Shown here piece after piece: positions 1 to 12,034 of a stretch of 64,000 nt of DNA. Origin of the DNA: Myotis daubentonii (Eukaryota; Chordata; Mammalia; Chiroptera; Vespertilionidae). The stretch lies in the NCBI RefSeq assembly GCF_963259705.1, contig NC_081844.1, forward strand, positions 36,211,341 through 36,275,340. The letters run 5' to 3'. The position numbers and the translations under genes were made by a program. The notes beneath the pieces are model-generated. The model was not told where the DNA came from, made no database searches, and worked only from the letters and a program-made list of their open reading frames with translations. Every line of letters begins with the position of its first letter. Position 1 is the first letter of the stretch.

Positions 1-2700
1 GTCACTCCCGTGCTGCTGCTTCAGGGTGTTTCTGTCGATGGGGTCATGGTCTTGGTTCAGAGCGAATGTTGGGGGCCTGCTTAGCAAGGTCTGTAGCTAC
101 TGAGTGAAGAAGGTGGGGGAGCAGCAGCTGTCTGTCAGAGTCACGTGGTGATGGCTCCAGACACGATGACTCATTTGCCGCCATTGGGACTGGGACCCTG
201 GCGCCCCATCCTCTCCTCCTAGACTCGAGGTTCAGAAGAGCCGCGCACGGGGCTCGGGGAGGACTGCACCTGCGGGAAGGGGATCAGAAGCGCGGCTTGA
301 AAGTGAGTGTGAGATTCTGTGTTTGCTTCTTTTCTCAGTCTGACCTGCACCCGGGCCTGTATTCCTCGGTGGGCGCACGGGATTGTCCTGTGACCCCTGG
401 CTGCTCACACTGGGCACTAAGCAACGCTCACATGGCTTGTTGGTGTGTTAGAAGGTTTTGCAAACTGGAACAATCCATAGCCAGACACTTTGTTTTCATT
501 AATAATCCAACATTTTTGTTCAGACAATATAACATCCCAACCCCTGGGCATCACTTCACACGCAGGGGACCCTTTGCCCGAGGGATTCTCCCGCGTCGGG
601 TGGAGGAGGGCGGCCGATGGATGAAAGTGATGAACGGGGGATGTTGCCTCGGTGACGTGGCAGTAAGGCCTTCCTGGAGGCCACCAGCCTGGATGCCAGT
701 CGCCGCCCCTCAGCTCTCCGGATGCTATTTTTACAGGTTCTACTGAGTGCTTGTCAATTACCCGGGTTGTAATTGAGAGAGAGATGAATGTAGGGAGAGT
801 GCAGCGAGCGGGGGAACAACAGAGCAATGCAATTAGAGGCAGGAAGAGGCCCGGGTTCCTTCCACTTAACTGGCCTTGAACTCTGCAGCGAGCCGGGTGC
901 TGGGGAGTGGTTCCTGGCGGAGTGATGTGCAAGCCGTCGTACCGGCACTGTAGGTGGGAAGTAGCTGGCACCGCGCATGAGAGATGGAAAGCGAGCTTGG
1001 CCTCCAATGTGACCCGACACCACAGGCCAGACCCTTGGGCTGCCTGGGAGTCCTTAGCATCCACCAAATACTCGCGTGTCTGCAGGGCTGTCCGAGCCTC
1101 CCGCCGGGGGGGCCGGGGGGGCTCTCCTGTGTCTGAGTCTATGTTTCCCTCTGGCGTCCCAGTCTGTCCCCCACCTGTGCACCATGTGTCCCTGAGGGCG
1201 TCGCACCTGTGTCTGAGTCTGCTGTAAGGTGTTCAGTCTACCTCAAGGGGTCACCATGGTCAGCTTCTCCCATAGCCGTCCTCCCCACATGGCCACACAC
1301 ACTGGAATGTATATGTGCCGGGCTCTGCCTTCCCCATCAGTAACCTCCTGTCCCCATCTCTCCTGTAATCACCACAAACTCCTAGTGCAAATTGGATGCT
1401 GCTTTAAATGTGAAAACAATTGTTCAAAAGCTATAAAACCTGAATGAAAGCTAAAGCTGAATTTATAAGCCTTGTTGCATATGAGCCAAAAGTGCAAAAA
1501 GCTCTATATAATGAACTAACCTGCCACTCGTATAAATATAAATATATATAAATATATTAAAATCAGACTGTTCTACAAAATTGTGTATTTGTATTTTTGT
1601 GTACGTACAATTTTCTGCTAAGCAGAAGGAGGATGTAGTATAGGATGCTGTGAGAAGAGATTTGGTTTCATCCTATTTCTTTGTTACTTATTTTTGTTAA
1701 CATCAGATGCCTGTCTTCGTCTTCTATGTGTATGACACCATCTGGGAAGCTGCAGTATCCCTCTCCCTTAGTCCAGAGTCCATTAGAGAAGGACAGCTAG
1801 GCTCTAGAGAGCTGCCAGGCCGCACTCGGGTAAGTGGACAGAGCCCGGCGCGTGCTGCCCGTGGGGCTGGGGTGGGACCGAGGGCCGGCAGGGCCTGGGG
1901 AAGCGAAATCCCACTTCTAGAGATCAGCTTCCAGAACAAGAGATTTCAGATCTGTTTACCAAATTCTCCCGCTCACCCAGAGGAGCAGGGGGCACAGGGC
2001 CTCTTAGAAGGGGGTCTGCCTGGCTGTGGTGCCAGCTCATTGGCCGCCCCTGGACCCCTGTCCCTCTGAGTAGTTGCTGCCTTTTTCAGATCAAGTTACC
2101 GAAATGCCTCCCTTCTGCTGAGCTGCTGGCGCTTCACCACCCAGCCCTCCAGCAGGTTCCCCGAGCATCTCAGAACCCCCTTTCCCGGTGCTAACACACA
2201 AGGCGGGGAAAGTGGCTGCCGGTCACGGCCAGAAAGCCCCTTGGGGAGGCCAGGCTGGGAGACGAGCTCCAGGTGCCCAGGGCAGCCAGCCTTTCCTCAG
2301 GAAGGAGGCCCACAGCCCTGGGCCGCTGATCCCGCTGCCCACACCTCAGCCCCACGCGGTCCCCCGATGTGAGCCTTCTCCAGGGAGCGCGATACTGCAC
2401 CTTCACCTGTGGGACTCATATTTCTAACAGTGTGTGATGACTGTAGCAGAAGCCCTTGTTTCTAGATGTAAATGGTCCAAGGAACAAGTGCTCTATTGTA
2501 TTAATTAAAATAGTTCAATGAGTCCTGTATCATTGTATCTCCTATTCTGGATTAGTGCCTTTTGGACAGTAGACTGTTCTGTAATTAAAATGTAGTATAT
2601 ACTGCTTTTTTGTACAGTTTTTGTTTTAATAAAACTTTTTTTTAATTTGTGTTTATTTTAGTATTGTACCTATTAGAGAATAAAATGTATAACTGAACAA
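1..2700 (+). other. HMBOX1: probable 3' UTR of the convergent gene (HMBOX1 by synteny)
   Basis: No reading frame here resembles a known protein. From about 1380 the sequence becomes AU-rich with TATAAATA-like runs (1530-1560) typical of mammalian 3' UTRs, and it ends at two plus-strand AATAAA signals (2628-2633 and 2679-2684). In mammals the gene lying tail-to-tail with KIF13B is HMBOX1, a homeobox/telomere-binding protein, so this is inferred to be its last-exon 3' UTR. The last coding codons are either off the left edge or not recognisable. Direction and UTR nature are moderately supported; the gene name rests on synteny only. Confidence 0.45.
2628..2684 (+). terminator. two poly(A) signals of the plus-strand gene
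   Basis: AATAAA occurs at 2628-2633 and again at 2679-2684, the first after TTTTTGTTTT and the second followed by a T/G-rich stretch (about 2710-2722) that could be the downstream element. Cleavage would be expected near 2700. Confidence 0.6.
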
Positions 2701-4869
2701 GACTGGCTGGGATTTCTTTGGGAGAGGAGCGGCCGGCACCAACAAGGGTGGGAGCGGTCTGTCTGCTTTAGAAAAGGATTGGTGCCCCCAGCGACCTGAG
2801 GACCGTGAAGGGGTTAAGGTGACAAACTACCTGGTCGAGGGAAAGCCCCTGGGTCCTTCCACCTCTGACTCCAGCCAATGCTTTGATTCCTGTCTGCCTG
2901 TCCCCCATCGCCCCTCACCCAGCTTCCCAACCAGACCACCAGCCTTCCCGCCATCTGCCACCTCCATCCGGAAGCCCCAGCTCCTAGCAGTTCCTCCGCC
3001 TTTCACAGATCGCACTGAGCAGTGTCAGCTGCACCCTCCGCTCCTGCCAGGATCCAGCGCCTCTTTGCTGGGGCTTCCCCTTCAGCGGCAAAGAGCAAAC
3101 AGAATGAACCTGAGGCTTTGTTTTTAGCGCTTATTTAAAGGTGCCCAATGGTTGGTATCCAATGTTTAAGCAGGACTCGAGGACAGTGTCCAAGCTCTCC
3201 CCTCGCCCAAAGACAATCAATTTACTTCCCCCTCAGAGAAAACCTGACGTAAACCGTCCGTTTCCTCACTATACATAACTAGAAAAGACTATGCAAAAAT
3301 TTCAGCCGCCCCAAACCCAATTAAATTGCCAGGTGGAAGTGGGCAGGTGGGGAGGGGCAGTACTGGTGACACTCATCCCTGTTCCGGCCAGAATTGCTCC
3401 TCCGGGTTCTGTCCTTTGGTCCCCCTGGGAACTGTCCCCTCCCATCGCCCTCGTGCCTTCATCTCCTCCCAGTCCTACACGTCCCTAGAGGTGACCTCCT
3501 CAGTCCCGGTGTCTCTGGGGCCCAACTGGGGCATCATGCCCTGTGGATCCGCCCGACTGTGGGCGCCTCGGGACAGACTTGCCCGCACTGTGCACCTAAG
3601 ACCCGCCAGGGCAGGTGTGCCGCTGTTCACGGAGTGATTTGGTGAGTGAGCGAAATAAATGTGACAAATCCCCTAGCATCCGTTCTGGGTCTGAGCGACC
3701 GTAAAGCCCCGTAGCCTGATGCAGACAAAGGAGACCTCATTGAGTTGCAAGAGAGTCAGTAGCAGCTCGGAAAATAAGATTTATCCTAGGAGCTAGATCA
3801 ATTCTGCATTCAGACTCCTGCCTCGGAGCAGCACAGCTCCTGGCGGCCAAGTTCCTGTCATTCTTTGGCAGTGCTTATCTCTGAGAACTCTTGGGCACTT
3901 ATGAATACAAACAAGTCCCGCTGAGATGTGCTCTGACTGATGGCCACCTCCAATCAGCCCTCCAAGTGGCTGCAGCGCACGAAGGCCGAGTAAGGCACCG
4001 ACGCAGGAAAGGACGCAGGAAAGGACGCAGCTCTGCGCAGGGCCACCAGCAAGTCTGTGTCCCTCCCTGGTGCCGGGCTGAGCCCGTGACCCCCAGTGGG
4101 CCTTGAGGTGGCCTCAGAGGAGGCCAGCTCACCCTCCCAGATCCGAGGGACTGGGCTGATGTCCCCAGAGCTGCTGGGAACCCGCACTGTCTACAGTTGG
4201 GTGCCAGGACTTGAGAATGTTGGCCTCGTGGGCAAACAGGCCCCAACAACCAACATCGGGCTCCACAGCCTGTGGGAGGAGGACCAGCCCAGACAGCGTC
4301 CACAGCCAAAACCCTCCTCCCTCCCAAACACCTTGTGGCAGGACCTTCAAGGTAACCCACCTGTGCGGCAGTGGCAAGGAGCCTCTACTCCTCGGCTGGG
4401 GGTCTGGCATGGGGCCAGTTCCACAGATCCAGGCAGGCGTGTCCTGAGGGCTGGACATCCCTGCTCCAGAGAAGTGACCTCTCCCCACCTCTCCACTCCC
4501 AGGCCAGCTGTCCCCGTCAGCCCAGAAGCTCCGATTACCTTGGGTCTAAGGCCAACAGAAAGTTTCTATTGGTTCTTGGCTCCTGTAAGAAGTCTCAACC
4601 TAAGACTGTTCACGGAACCACCTGGGCCTCCCTGGTCCTTTAATCCACATGACAGAGAGCACAGGGGCCAGGGAGGTGAGCAGGGACTGGGGAGCTGAGC
4701 TGGGGACTGGCTGCTTCCCTGGACCTCCCCCTTCAGGCTACATGTGAAAAGCCAATCTTAACCACTCAGAACCCGACAGCCCGTTGCCTGTGGAACAGTC
4801 TAGAAGGAGCCCAAACACCCCCAAATCAGGGTCGGGGAGGGAAAAGCAATAGGACTGACCTCAGACTTA
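2701..4869. other. intergenic spacer between two convergent 3' ends
   Basis: This is repeat-poor, moderately GC-rich DNA of about 2.2 kb. No exon, RNA gene or young transposon was recognised. Open frames here are short, overlap on both strands and carry no domain signature. A short tandem duplication (AGGAAAGGACGC, near 4005-4030) is the only local repeat seen. Confidence 0.5.
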
Positions 4870-4887
4870 GGCATGAAATCATTTAAT

Positions 4888-4993
4888 TTTATTTAGAAGC
4901 AGCTGATCCTATGGTGGAAAGGCATGTATGGTACAAAATTACAGAGGCTTAGTTCATTATACAATACAAACCATCACGTCTTTACAATTTATT
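4888..4993 (-). terminator. KIF13B: KIF13B poly(A) signals
   Basis: Read on the minus strand, AATAAA occurs at 4993-4988 and again at 4893-4888 in an AU-rich context. The second is the more distal; cleavage would fall near 4865-4880. Either or both could be used. Confidence 0.6.
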
Positions 4994-7900
4994 ATAGAGT
5001 CTTTGGGTTTTCTTAAACTTCCATTTCATGTGTAACAAATCAATGTACTCTCCCATCAAATCCCTTCTTTACATGTGAGCCCATCATATTCACAGAAGTC
5101 CACACACAGAGAGGGCCCAAGACTCTCCCAACGGAAGCTGCCGACAGCTGGGCAGAAGGCACGATGGGCTTGGAGGAGGGAAAAAGGCATGTGGGGACCG
5201 TCAAGTCAGTGTCTTGGGCATAAAATAGAGGCTGCACCGGGTCCCCACAATAAGGCACGACAGGCAGCCTGAGGCGGCCCTGGGGGCTGAAGGCACTGTG
5301 AGAGGGGCGGCCCAGGGCAGGCCTCGGCCAGGAAAATAAACACCCATGGACTTCGGTCAGTTTCGCAAACGGGACTTTAAGGCGGGAGGAGGAAACGTAA
5401 GGAGGTGGGGCATCGGAACACCGTGAAGCCTTTCGGACTCTTCGAGGCTTCCATTCACAGCTCGCTCACTCTCTAGACACGCAGGCCCCTCATGGCTGGC
5501 CCCAGTCACACTACTAGCTGTTTTCTTGCCCTCCTGCCCCCTCTGGCCAGGCTGGGCATCAGGACAGCCGCCGCCCCCACTGTCCTCGGTCCCCGAGGGA
5601 TGAGGGCTGGCAGTGCAGAGGGGAGCAGAGGCCAGGAAGGTCCCCACAGTGTCTGCCTGGGGTATTCGTGTGGCACCCACAGCCTCGTAGGGCCACGCTG
5701 ACACATCCTTACCTGGCCCCAGCTTCCCCTCCTGCTGTCACACTAAATCCCAGCACCAGGGACCTGCTAGGAATTGCGTCTCAAACCCTGATGCTGACGC
5801 TGTTTAAAGTTAGGCCTGCTTATTAGTAAGGCGAGAAAGAAGCCGGACGAAGGCGCTCCTCGGGCTCTGGTCCTCACACCACCCTCAGGCCCACACCTTC
5901 AGCCCGATGCCCGCTGGGCCGTGGGGACGGTCTGGGTTATGGTGTTAGTGGCACCTAGTGCACACACTGTCAGTCACAAGCCACCTCAGTCTGCACTGAG
6001 GCACAAGAGTGAGACCGAGTCTGGGGGGGCAGGCCTCCTCACCACGCACTGCAAGCCACCAGGAGGTGGACAGCGATGGTGCCCACACCCGATGGCGCTC
6101 CCTGCACAAGCCATTGGCGCACTGGCCCTGCAGGGACCAAGACTCCAAACCCTGCCCCATGAGGCCTCAGCATGGCCCCAAGCAGGACATGCTGGTTTCT
6201 GACAGCAATGGGTAGCCAGGGGGCCAGCGAGCCCACCCCCCGCACCAAGGCACCACGGGACGTCTCCTAGCATGGCCAGGACGTCCCCACACGGGGGCTC
6301 TAACCCGCGGCCAGCTGATCGCTGGGACGCGCTCTCCCCTAGGAGGCGCCTGCCTTCCACGTGGGCCCCAGCCCTCGCCCCACCAACACCCAGAGCTGTG
6401 AACCCAGCCAGCTCTGGTCAGCTGCTCAGTGTCCCCGCGCTTCATCCAGGGCCAGGCCAGGGAACCCCGCAGGCCGCAAGGAAACTGCCTCCGGGAGGGT
6501 GGAGTTGGGGGCAGGAGACTGGGTTTGGGAGAAAGGGACGGTCCCGAATCTCCTCGGGCGACAGGCTGACCTGACTGGACCACTCAAGGCTCTTCCACTG
6601 TTACAGCTTCAGCCAACAAACCCCACCGAGCCGGCAATTCCACTACGTCTCTCCCGTTTTAATTAAACCGAACGAGAGAGAGCAGGGCGCCCCTCACCCC
6701 GCGGACCTTCCCAGGCGGCTGGGGAAGGTGGCTGCTCCGTATTCCAGAGCCCATGGGCCCCAGCCAGCACTCGGCCCAGTAGGTGAGGCTCACCAACGCC
6801 CACACCTTCCATTCCCAGCGTCTCCCCCAGCGAGCTGGGTGCCAGCGGCGGTTGGCCCACAAGCGGTGGTCTCCGCCCAGGGAAAGGGAGGGGGTGCTGG
6901 CACCTCCATCAGTGGCCAGGGGCCCAGCTGCAGGCGGGAGGGCGAGCCCGCAGGCCAGCGGCGCCCCGTGGGGAGGAGGCTGGGAAGGCCCCGCGGCCCC
7001 GTGCCCTCGTGTCTGGCTGCCGGGACCAGAGAAACAGAGACACCTACCTCCCAGGCCAGGGTGCCGAGGGGACAGCACAGGACGCCGAGGGCAGCTGCCG
7101 CGGGTCCTGGTGAAAAGTTTACCGAGCGGAGCGTGGGGTTAAATGAGTAAAACCTGGGCCAGCCGGGCGGGGCCAAGGTGATGGCGGCGGGCAGTCTGCT
7201 TCCCGGACAGCGAGAGCCCAGGTGGGGTCAGGAGCTGGAGCTTCTGTAAACGGAAGTCACCGAACTTTCCCTGCTTCAGCCTGGTCCCTGCGAGACGGTC
7301 CCTTCGGCGCCCGGACTAGGAATATGGGCTGAAATAAAGCTCCATGAGGGGCGGGCGGTGGCCCCCGGGCCCCTGCTGGGCCGCGTGGCGGGGGCCGCTC
7401 TGGGCGCCCCAGGTCTGCGGGGCCGGCGGAGCCAGGGTGAGCGGGCGGCCTGAGCCCAGCCGCTCCCGCAGGTTCCCGGGCGGCGGCCCGCGGGGAGGGT
7501 GGAGGCTGAGCGTCTCCACGCGGAGCTGTAAGGGCTCCTCAGCCCCCAGCCGCTTCCACGTGAGGTCTGAGCGCGCAGCCGCGGGCGTCCCGGCGGGGCT
7601 CTGAGCAGCCCACCCGGGCAGGAAGCCGGGCACTTCTCAGGGGGGCTTCAAATCCCTAGAAAACGGGGTTTTTTAAATACAGGCTTTCTGGGTGTTGTTT
7701 TTAGAGTCTGCACGTGAAGCAGACGGCCGGGAGTGCCGTGTCAAACCCGACCCGAGGCCTGTGAGCCGTCCGCACTGGGGCCAGCACTGGTCGCGGGGCT
7801 CCCCCTCCGAGGACCAGGCCTGCGGCTCTGCCACGGGGACGGAGCAGCGCCCCCCGAAGGCCCAGGCTGGCAGGCAGGCAGGGAGTGGGGTAGAGAACTG

Positions 7901-8141
7901 CCACGAAGTTAAACTGGTCCAGGGACCTTCCCAGAAACCAGAATCGCACCAAATGCGGTGGGGGTGCCTCTGGCTGGCGCTGTCGCCGAGGCAGCAGCAC
8001 GCAGTTCTCCGGGTCCGGTCCGGAGTAAGACCACTGTGTGTCTTTGTCAGCGGAACGTGAGGAGGGGCCGACACGCGGGGCAGGCCCCGGACACGCGCAC
8101 CTGGGCCGTCGATTGTGATTCGCGAATCATTTCGGATTTTG

Positions 8142-8164
8142 AAAAATAAATATAAATAAATATA
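8142..8164 (-). promoter_or_regulatory. AU-rich element in KIF13B 3' UTR
   Basis: On the transcribed strand this reads as overlapping ATTTA pentamers (TATTTATTTATATTTATTTT), an AU-rich mRNA stability element of the kind bound by HuR, TTP or AUF1. It stands out because the surrounding UTR is GC-rich. Function is inferred from the motif only. Confidence 0.5.
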
Positions 8165-8742
8165 CTCCAGACACTCTGTTAAGGGAATAAGTGGAAAAGA
8201 GAAAACTTCCCAGGTGTAAAGATGCTAAAACACCCACAGAGGAGACCAAGAAACCCTGTGGGCGTCTCGGGGTCGCCGGGGACCTGGGCCCAGAAGCGCA
8301 GGAGGCGACCAGGCACCTCGGGTGGTACTTGGTGCGGGGATGTCTGCGGGGGTGGGGGGTGGTGGTGGGGGGACCAGGAGGGGGGAGGCCCTGCCTCTGC
8401 AGAGGGAAAGGCACTAGTTATTCTTTAAGTTAAGAGGTTAATGGTGTTGCCAGAACAGAAAAACAGCAGCAGCCCCAGGTGGGGAGAGCCCGCGACCAGG
8501 GGACCGAGGGCGGCCCCTCCCCACAAGCCAGGGCCACTCTGGGCACTAGAACCTCCCACCGCCACCCCGAGGACGGCCCCCTCCTCCTCCTCCGTCTGAG
8601 TCCTGGGAGAAACGGAGGCCACCGGCCCTGCATCGTGGGAAAAGCCTTCACTGCCTGCTCCCCGGGGAAGGGTGTGAGGTGAGGCGGCCTCGGCTCCAGC
8701 TCCCGGCGGGCTGTCCGCGCTGTCAGAGTCCACGGCGCGGGC

Positions 8743-9032
8743 TCAGCTGGCCCAGGACTTGCGGTCCTCGGGGTTCCTGGGGCTCCTGTCCACCCGCAGC
8801 CCCTCGGTGCCCTCGGCCTTGGCCAAAGCCGCCGTCAGGGAGGCCAGGTTGGTGGCGGAGCCGGAGAGGGTGCTGCTCCGGCGGGGTTCGGGGGCGCCCT
8901 GCAGCCGGAGCCCCGCGCTGCGCCGCCGGGCCGCGCCCACCGCCCTGCGCACGCGGGCCGGCCGCACCAGCAGCCCGTAGCCAGGGCTGCACTTGAAGTA
9001 CTGCTTCCCCCCGATGGAGCCGTCGTTCTTAC
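8743..9032 (-). CDS. KIF13B: KIF13B last coding exon: end of CAP-Gly and C-terminus
   Basis: The acceptor CTCCCTCAG precedes 9032 and completes the split Gly codon of the CAP-Gly motif SGKNDGSIGGKQYF. The conserved PGYGLLVRPARVRRA stretch follows, which closes the CAP-Gly fold. The rest is a basic, Ser-rich tail with STLSGSATNLASLTAALAKA and ends in RKSWAS before the stop. It encodes 95 residues plus stop. CAP-Gly domains bind EB-type or tubulin C-terminal EEY/F tails through GKNDG, which is intact. Compared with the human tail as remembered, roughly eight extra residues (around EGTEGLRV) precede the final block. Confidence 0.95.
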
Positions 9033-9101
9033 CTGAGGGAGAGGAAGAGAAGATGGAGAAATGGCTCCGCACAGCGCAGCCCTGCGGCCCACCATCTAGC
9101 A

Positions 9102-9408
9102 CAGTGGTTCTCAACCTTCCTAATGCCGCGACCCTTTACTACAGTTCCTCATGTTGTGGTGACCCCCAACCATAAAATTATTTTCGTTGCTACTTCATAA
9201 CTGTAATTTTGCTTCTGTTATGAATCGTAATGTAAATATCTGATATGCAGGATGTATTTTCATTGTTACAAATTGAACATAATTAAAGCATAGTGATTAA
9301 TCACAAAAACAATATGAAATTATGTGTTTTCTGATGGTCTTAGGCGACCCCTGTGAAAGGGTTGTTCCACCCCCAAAGGGGTCGCGACCCACAGGTTGAG
9401 AACCACTG
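9102..9408 (-). mobile_element. SPIN-like non-autonomous hAT transposon
   Basis: The ends are inverted repeats of CAGTGGTTCTCAACC, followed on the minus strand by GTGGGTCGCGACCCC, the signature of SPIN ('Space Invader') hAT elements. The interior carries the typical ATCTGATATGCAGGATGT and TCTGATGGTCTTAGGCGACCC stretches and no transposase. A clear 8-bp target duplication was not found (ATCTAGCA against ACACAAGT). It lies 69 bases upstream of the final KIF13B splice acceptor. Confidence 0.85.
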
Positions 9409-9568
9409 ACACAAGTGCTCTCGGTCAGCTGATGTGCTAACCCAGAGCCTGCGCTACCCCACCTCACTCCGGGAACAGACTGTTTTCAATCTAGATGGAA
9501 TATGTAGAATTTTTCCTCAAACTATAGATGAGTAAAAATGCTTTGAGGTGAAGGGGGAGAACACAGCA

Positions 9569-9602
9569 GGGGCTGGGGGTGGGGGTGGGGCTGGGGGTGG
9601 AC
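9569..9602 (+). repeat. G-rich tract
   Basis: Repeated GGGGCTGGGGGTGGGGGTGGGG on the plus strand satisfies the four-run G-quadruplex pattern. It lies in the last KIF13B intron, so the transcript carries the C-rich strand. Confidence 0.6.
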
Positions 9603-9949
9603 TGAACAAAGCGACCAGCCTGACCCCCAATGTCAATACCCCATGGTGATGGATGGGTGGGTGGGAAACACCATCTTTGTAGCAAAATCGATCACGAATT
9701 TTCTGCACTCACTGTCTGCACAACCTAACCCACCTTCTCTCTTTACCACCCCTCAGCGCCACCACCGACTCCCCAGGCCCACAAGGATCACCTCCCACTC
9801 TGGCCACTGTCGCCACTGGGCTCCTGGGTCACACTCCCACCTCCCTTCTCACTGGCTCCTCCCCGGCTCTCCCCCCTGCACACTGATGCCTCTGAGCTGT
9901 GCCTCCAGACCCAGAGTGGCCCCTCTGACATCTGGTCTCCACTGGACGG

Positions 9950-10640
9950 CCAACCAGCACCTCCAGCTCCACCTGCCCAACAGAACTCTGGTTCCCCTGC
10001 CCTGCGGCCGCCCTGCTCTCAGGCTCTTCCACGGGCATGACCCTGGCCTCGGGCCACACTCAGGTGTTTCCTGGCTCCTTTCTGCCCTGACATTCTACCA
10101 CCCTCAGTCCTGAGGTTTCCTGACTCCACCATGCATCCCGGCCTGGACACCTGCACAGCCTCCTATGTGGCTTTCCTGTTCCTGCTCTTTATCCCAAGCC
10201 TATTCTCCTAAGAAAGGCGTCTTTTTAAACCTTAAATTCCTTACCCTTCGTGAACTGGCCACCCCACCACTCCAGTCTCCTGGGCCGGTCTTTGGCTGCC
10301 CCTCAAATGCCGCGAGCTGGTTCCTGTGCGGAGCTTGTGCCTGCGGTGCCTTTGGCCTGTCGCTGCTCCCCAACCTCCTCCTTTGCATCACTCATGCCTT
10401 CGCTCCCCTCAGGATTATTAAAATGTCCCACTCCCACCACCCTCCACCTGCTTAGCCCATTTTATTTTCTTCACAGCACTGATGGTAATCATCAGATTTT
10501 ATTGACTTGTTTGTTTGATAATTATCTGCCTCTGAAAGAAAAGTCCGGTGAAACCAGGGACTTTGTTCTGCTCAGAATCCAGGACAGTAGGTGCATAATA
10601 TTTATTTGTGGGATGAATTCATCTATTTGCTAATCGCCCT
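9950..10640 (+). repeat. L2 LINE 3' region (ancient)
   Basis: The sequence follows the mammalian L2 3' end: a C-rich segment, then a stretch like TTTATTTTCTTCACAGCACTGATGG, then a degenerate form of the AGTAGGTGCATAATATTTATT tail. It is old and diverged, with no coding capacity. Borders are approximate. Confidence 0.6.
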
Positions 10641-11099
10641 TTAATTCTTAATTTAATTGCAAATACAAACTTCTTTCCCAATTCCCGTTTGCATTTAAGC
10701 AGAAATGGAATTTAAAAAATATTCCAGCCTGTGCTACAATAATCTTCTAGGACCACTTCCAAGTTATGATATTCTTTGCCAAAATCAAAGACAATGAGTG
10801 ACTTCATAGCTGAGCTGAGGGGCCCAGAGACAGAGTCAGTGTGGGGCAGGCCTGGGTGTCACAGAGCAAAGCACCCCAACTCTCCCTCTGCCCGAACCTC
10901 CCCCCCACCAGAGCTTTCTCTTCTCCACTCATCAGCCCCACCCACAGGCCACGCCCCTCTCTCCCAAACCCATCACAGCGGTGCCCAGCCCTTACCCAGG
11001 GAAGGGGCTGCCCAACCTGGACCACTGCACTGCTAGGGGCGGGAGCAGAGACCAGCCTGGCTGTCCCCGAAGTGTTAGACACAGTTAATGCCGGGATCT

Positions 11100-11590
11100 C
11101 CTCGAGAGAAATGGAGATGGGTGTCCACACAAAACTCCAACACGAATATTCCCGGCAGGACTGTTCACACAAAAACAAAAAGTGGAAACAACCCAAATGT
11201 CTATCAACCCACAAGTGATGAAAACGCAGGCCATCCCAACAAGGGGATGCTGTTCGGCCCAGAAAGGAGTGACCCCTCCAGCGGGTGAGCCTGGGAACCG
11301 CTGTTCAGTGAGAGCAGCAGACACAGAAGCCCACATTCTGTGGGCTCCCACTTCCATGAAGTCAAGACTTAAACCTTTTGTATGTAGGAAGTAGATGAAT
11401 GGTTTCCTAGGGTGGGGGGTGGGGGGTGTCTTGATAGACATGCAGCTTTTTGGGGGTGATGAACCTATTCTAAAATTAAATGGAAATGGGTGCACAACTT
11501 GGTAAGTATACTAAGAACCACTGAACTGTACACTGCAAACAAGTGGATCTGATGGGGTATAAACTGTCTCACAACAGACGTTTTAACAAA
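11100..11590 (+). repeat. L1M 3' UTR fragment
   Basis: Phrases such as AGTGGAAACAACCCAAATGT and CACTGAACTGTACACT are hallmarks of old mammalian L1M 3' ends. It is highly diverged, CpG-decayed and non-coding. Borders are approximate. Confidence 0.7.
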
Positions 11591-12034
11591 AACCCAAAGA
11601 ACAAACTGTGTCCTTAAGTCCGGCCTGTGTTTCCACGAGCGAGGACCCGCCGCTGCGAGCTGGGCCGGTCTGGCCGGCAGCGGACCTTCCATCACCCTGT
11701 CACCTGGTCCAGCTGTGGGCCCAGGAGCGAGACCCACTGGGTCCACGGGGCCCGGGAGTGTGACCTGAGCCAGGACGGCAGGTGCGGCTACTGTTACAGT
11801 TCAGCTGCAAGTGCTTCTGTGACTAACGAAATCATGGCATTTAAATTCATTACCACGTTTATAGTAGCTTTCAATCAATGTCTTGGGTTTTTGAGAAACT
11901 CTAATAAAAAGAGAACCTGACTCTTAAAATGCTTTGGGAAAGCTTATCTAGGAAAAAATGCCTCATTTTAAAAAGTGGTGACTCCAGGAGCTAAGAAGTC
12001 AAATGATGTGCTAAGGGCACACAGACAGCTTCTG

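Larger units (their letters stand above)
4870..8742 (-). other. KIF13B: KIF13B 3' UTR
   Basis: It follows the stop codon ending at 8743 and runs to minus-strand AATAAA signals, about 3.9 kb, similar to the long human KIF13B 3' UTR. The stop-proximal part (roughly 6900-8740) is very GC- and CpG-rich, while the distal 150 bases are AU-rich. It contains an AU-rich element at 8142-8164 and a C-rich tract (G-rich on the plus strand) at 8348-8386. No young repeat interrupts it. Confidence 0.75.

Noticed and set aside
417..1067. 216-codon minus-strand open frame
   Set aside because: Low-complexity translation, GC-rich region, no splice sites or recognisable domain, and opposite to the inferred UTR direction.
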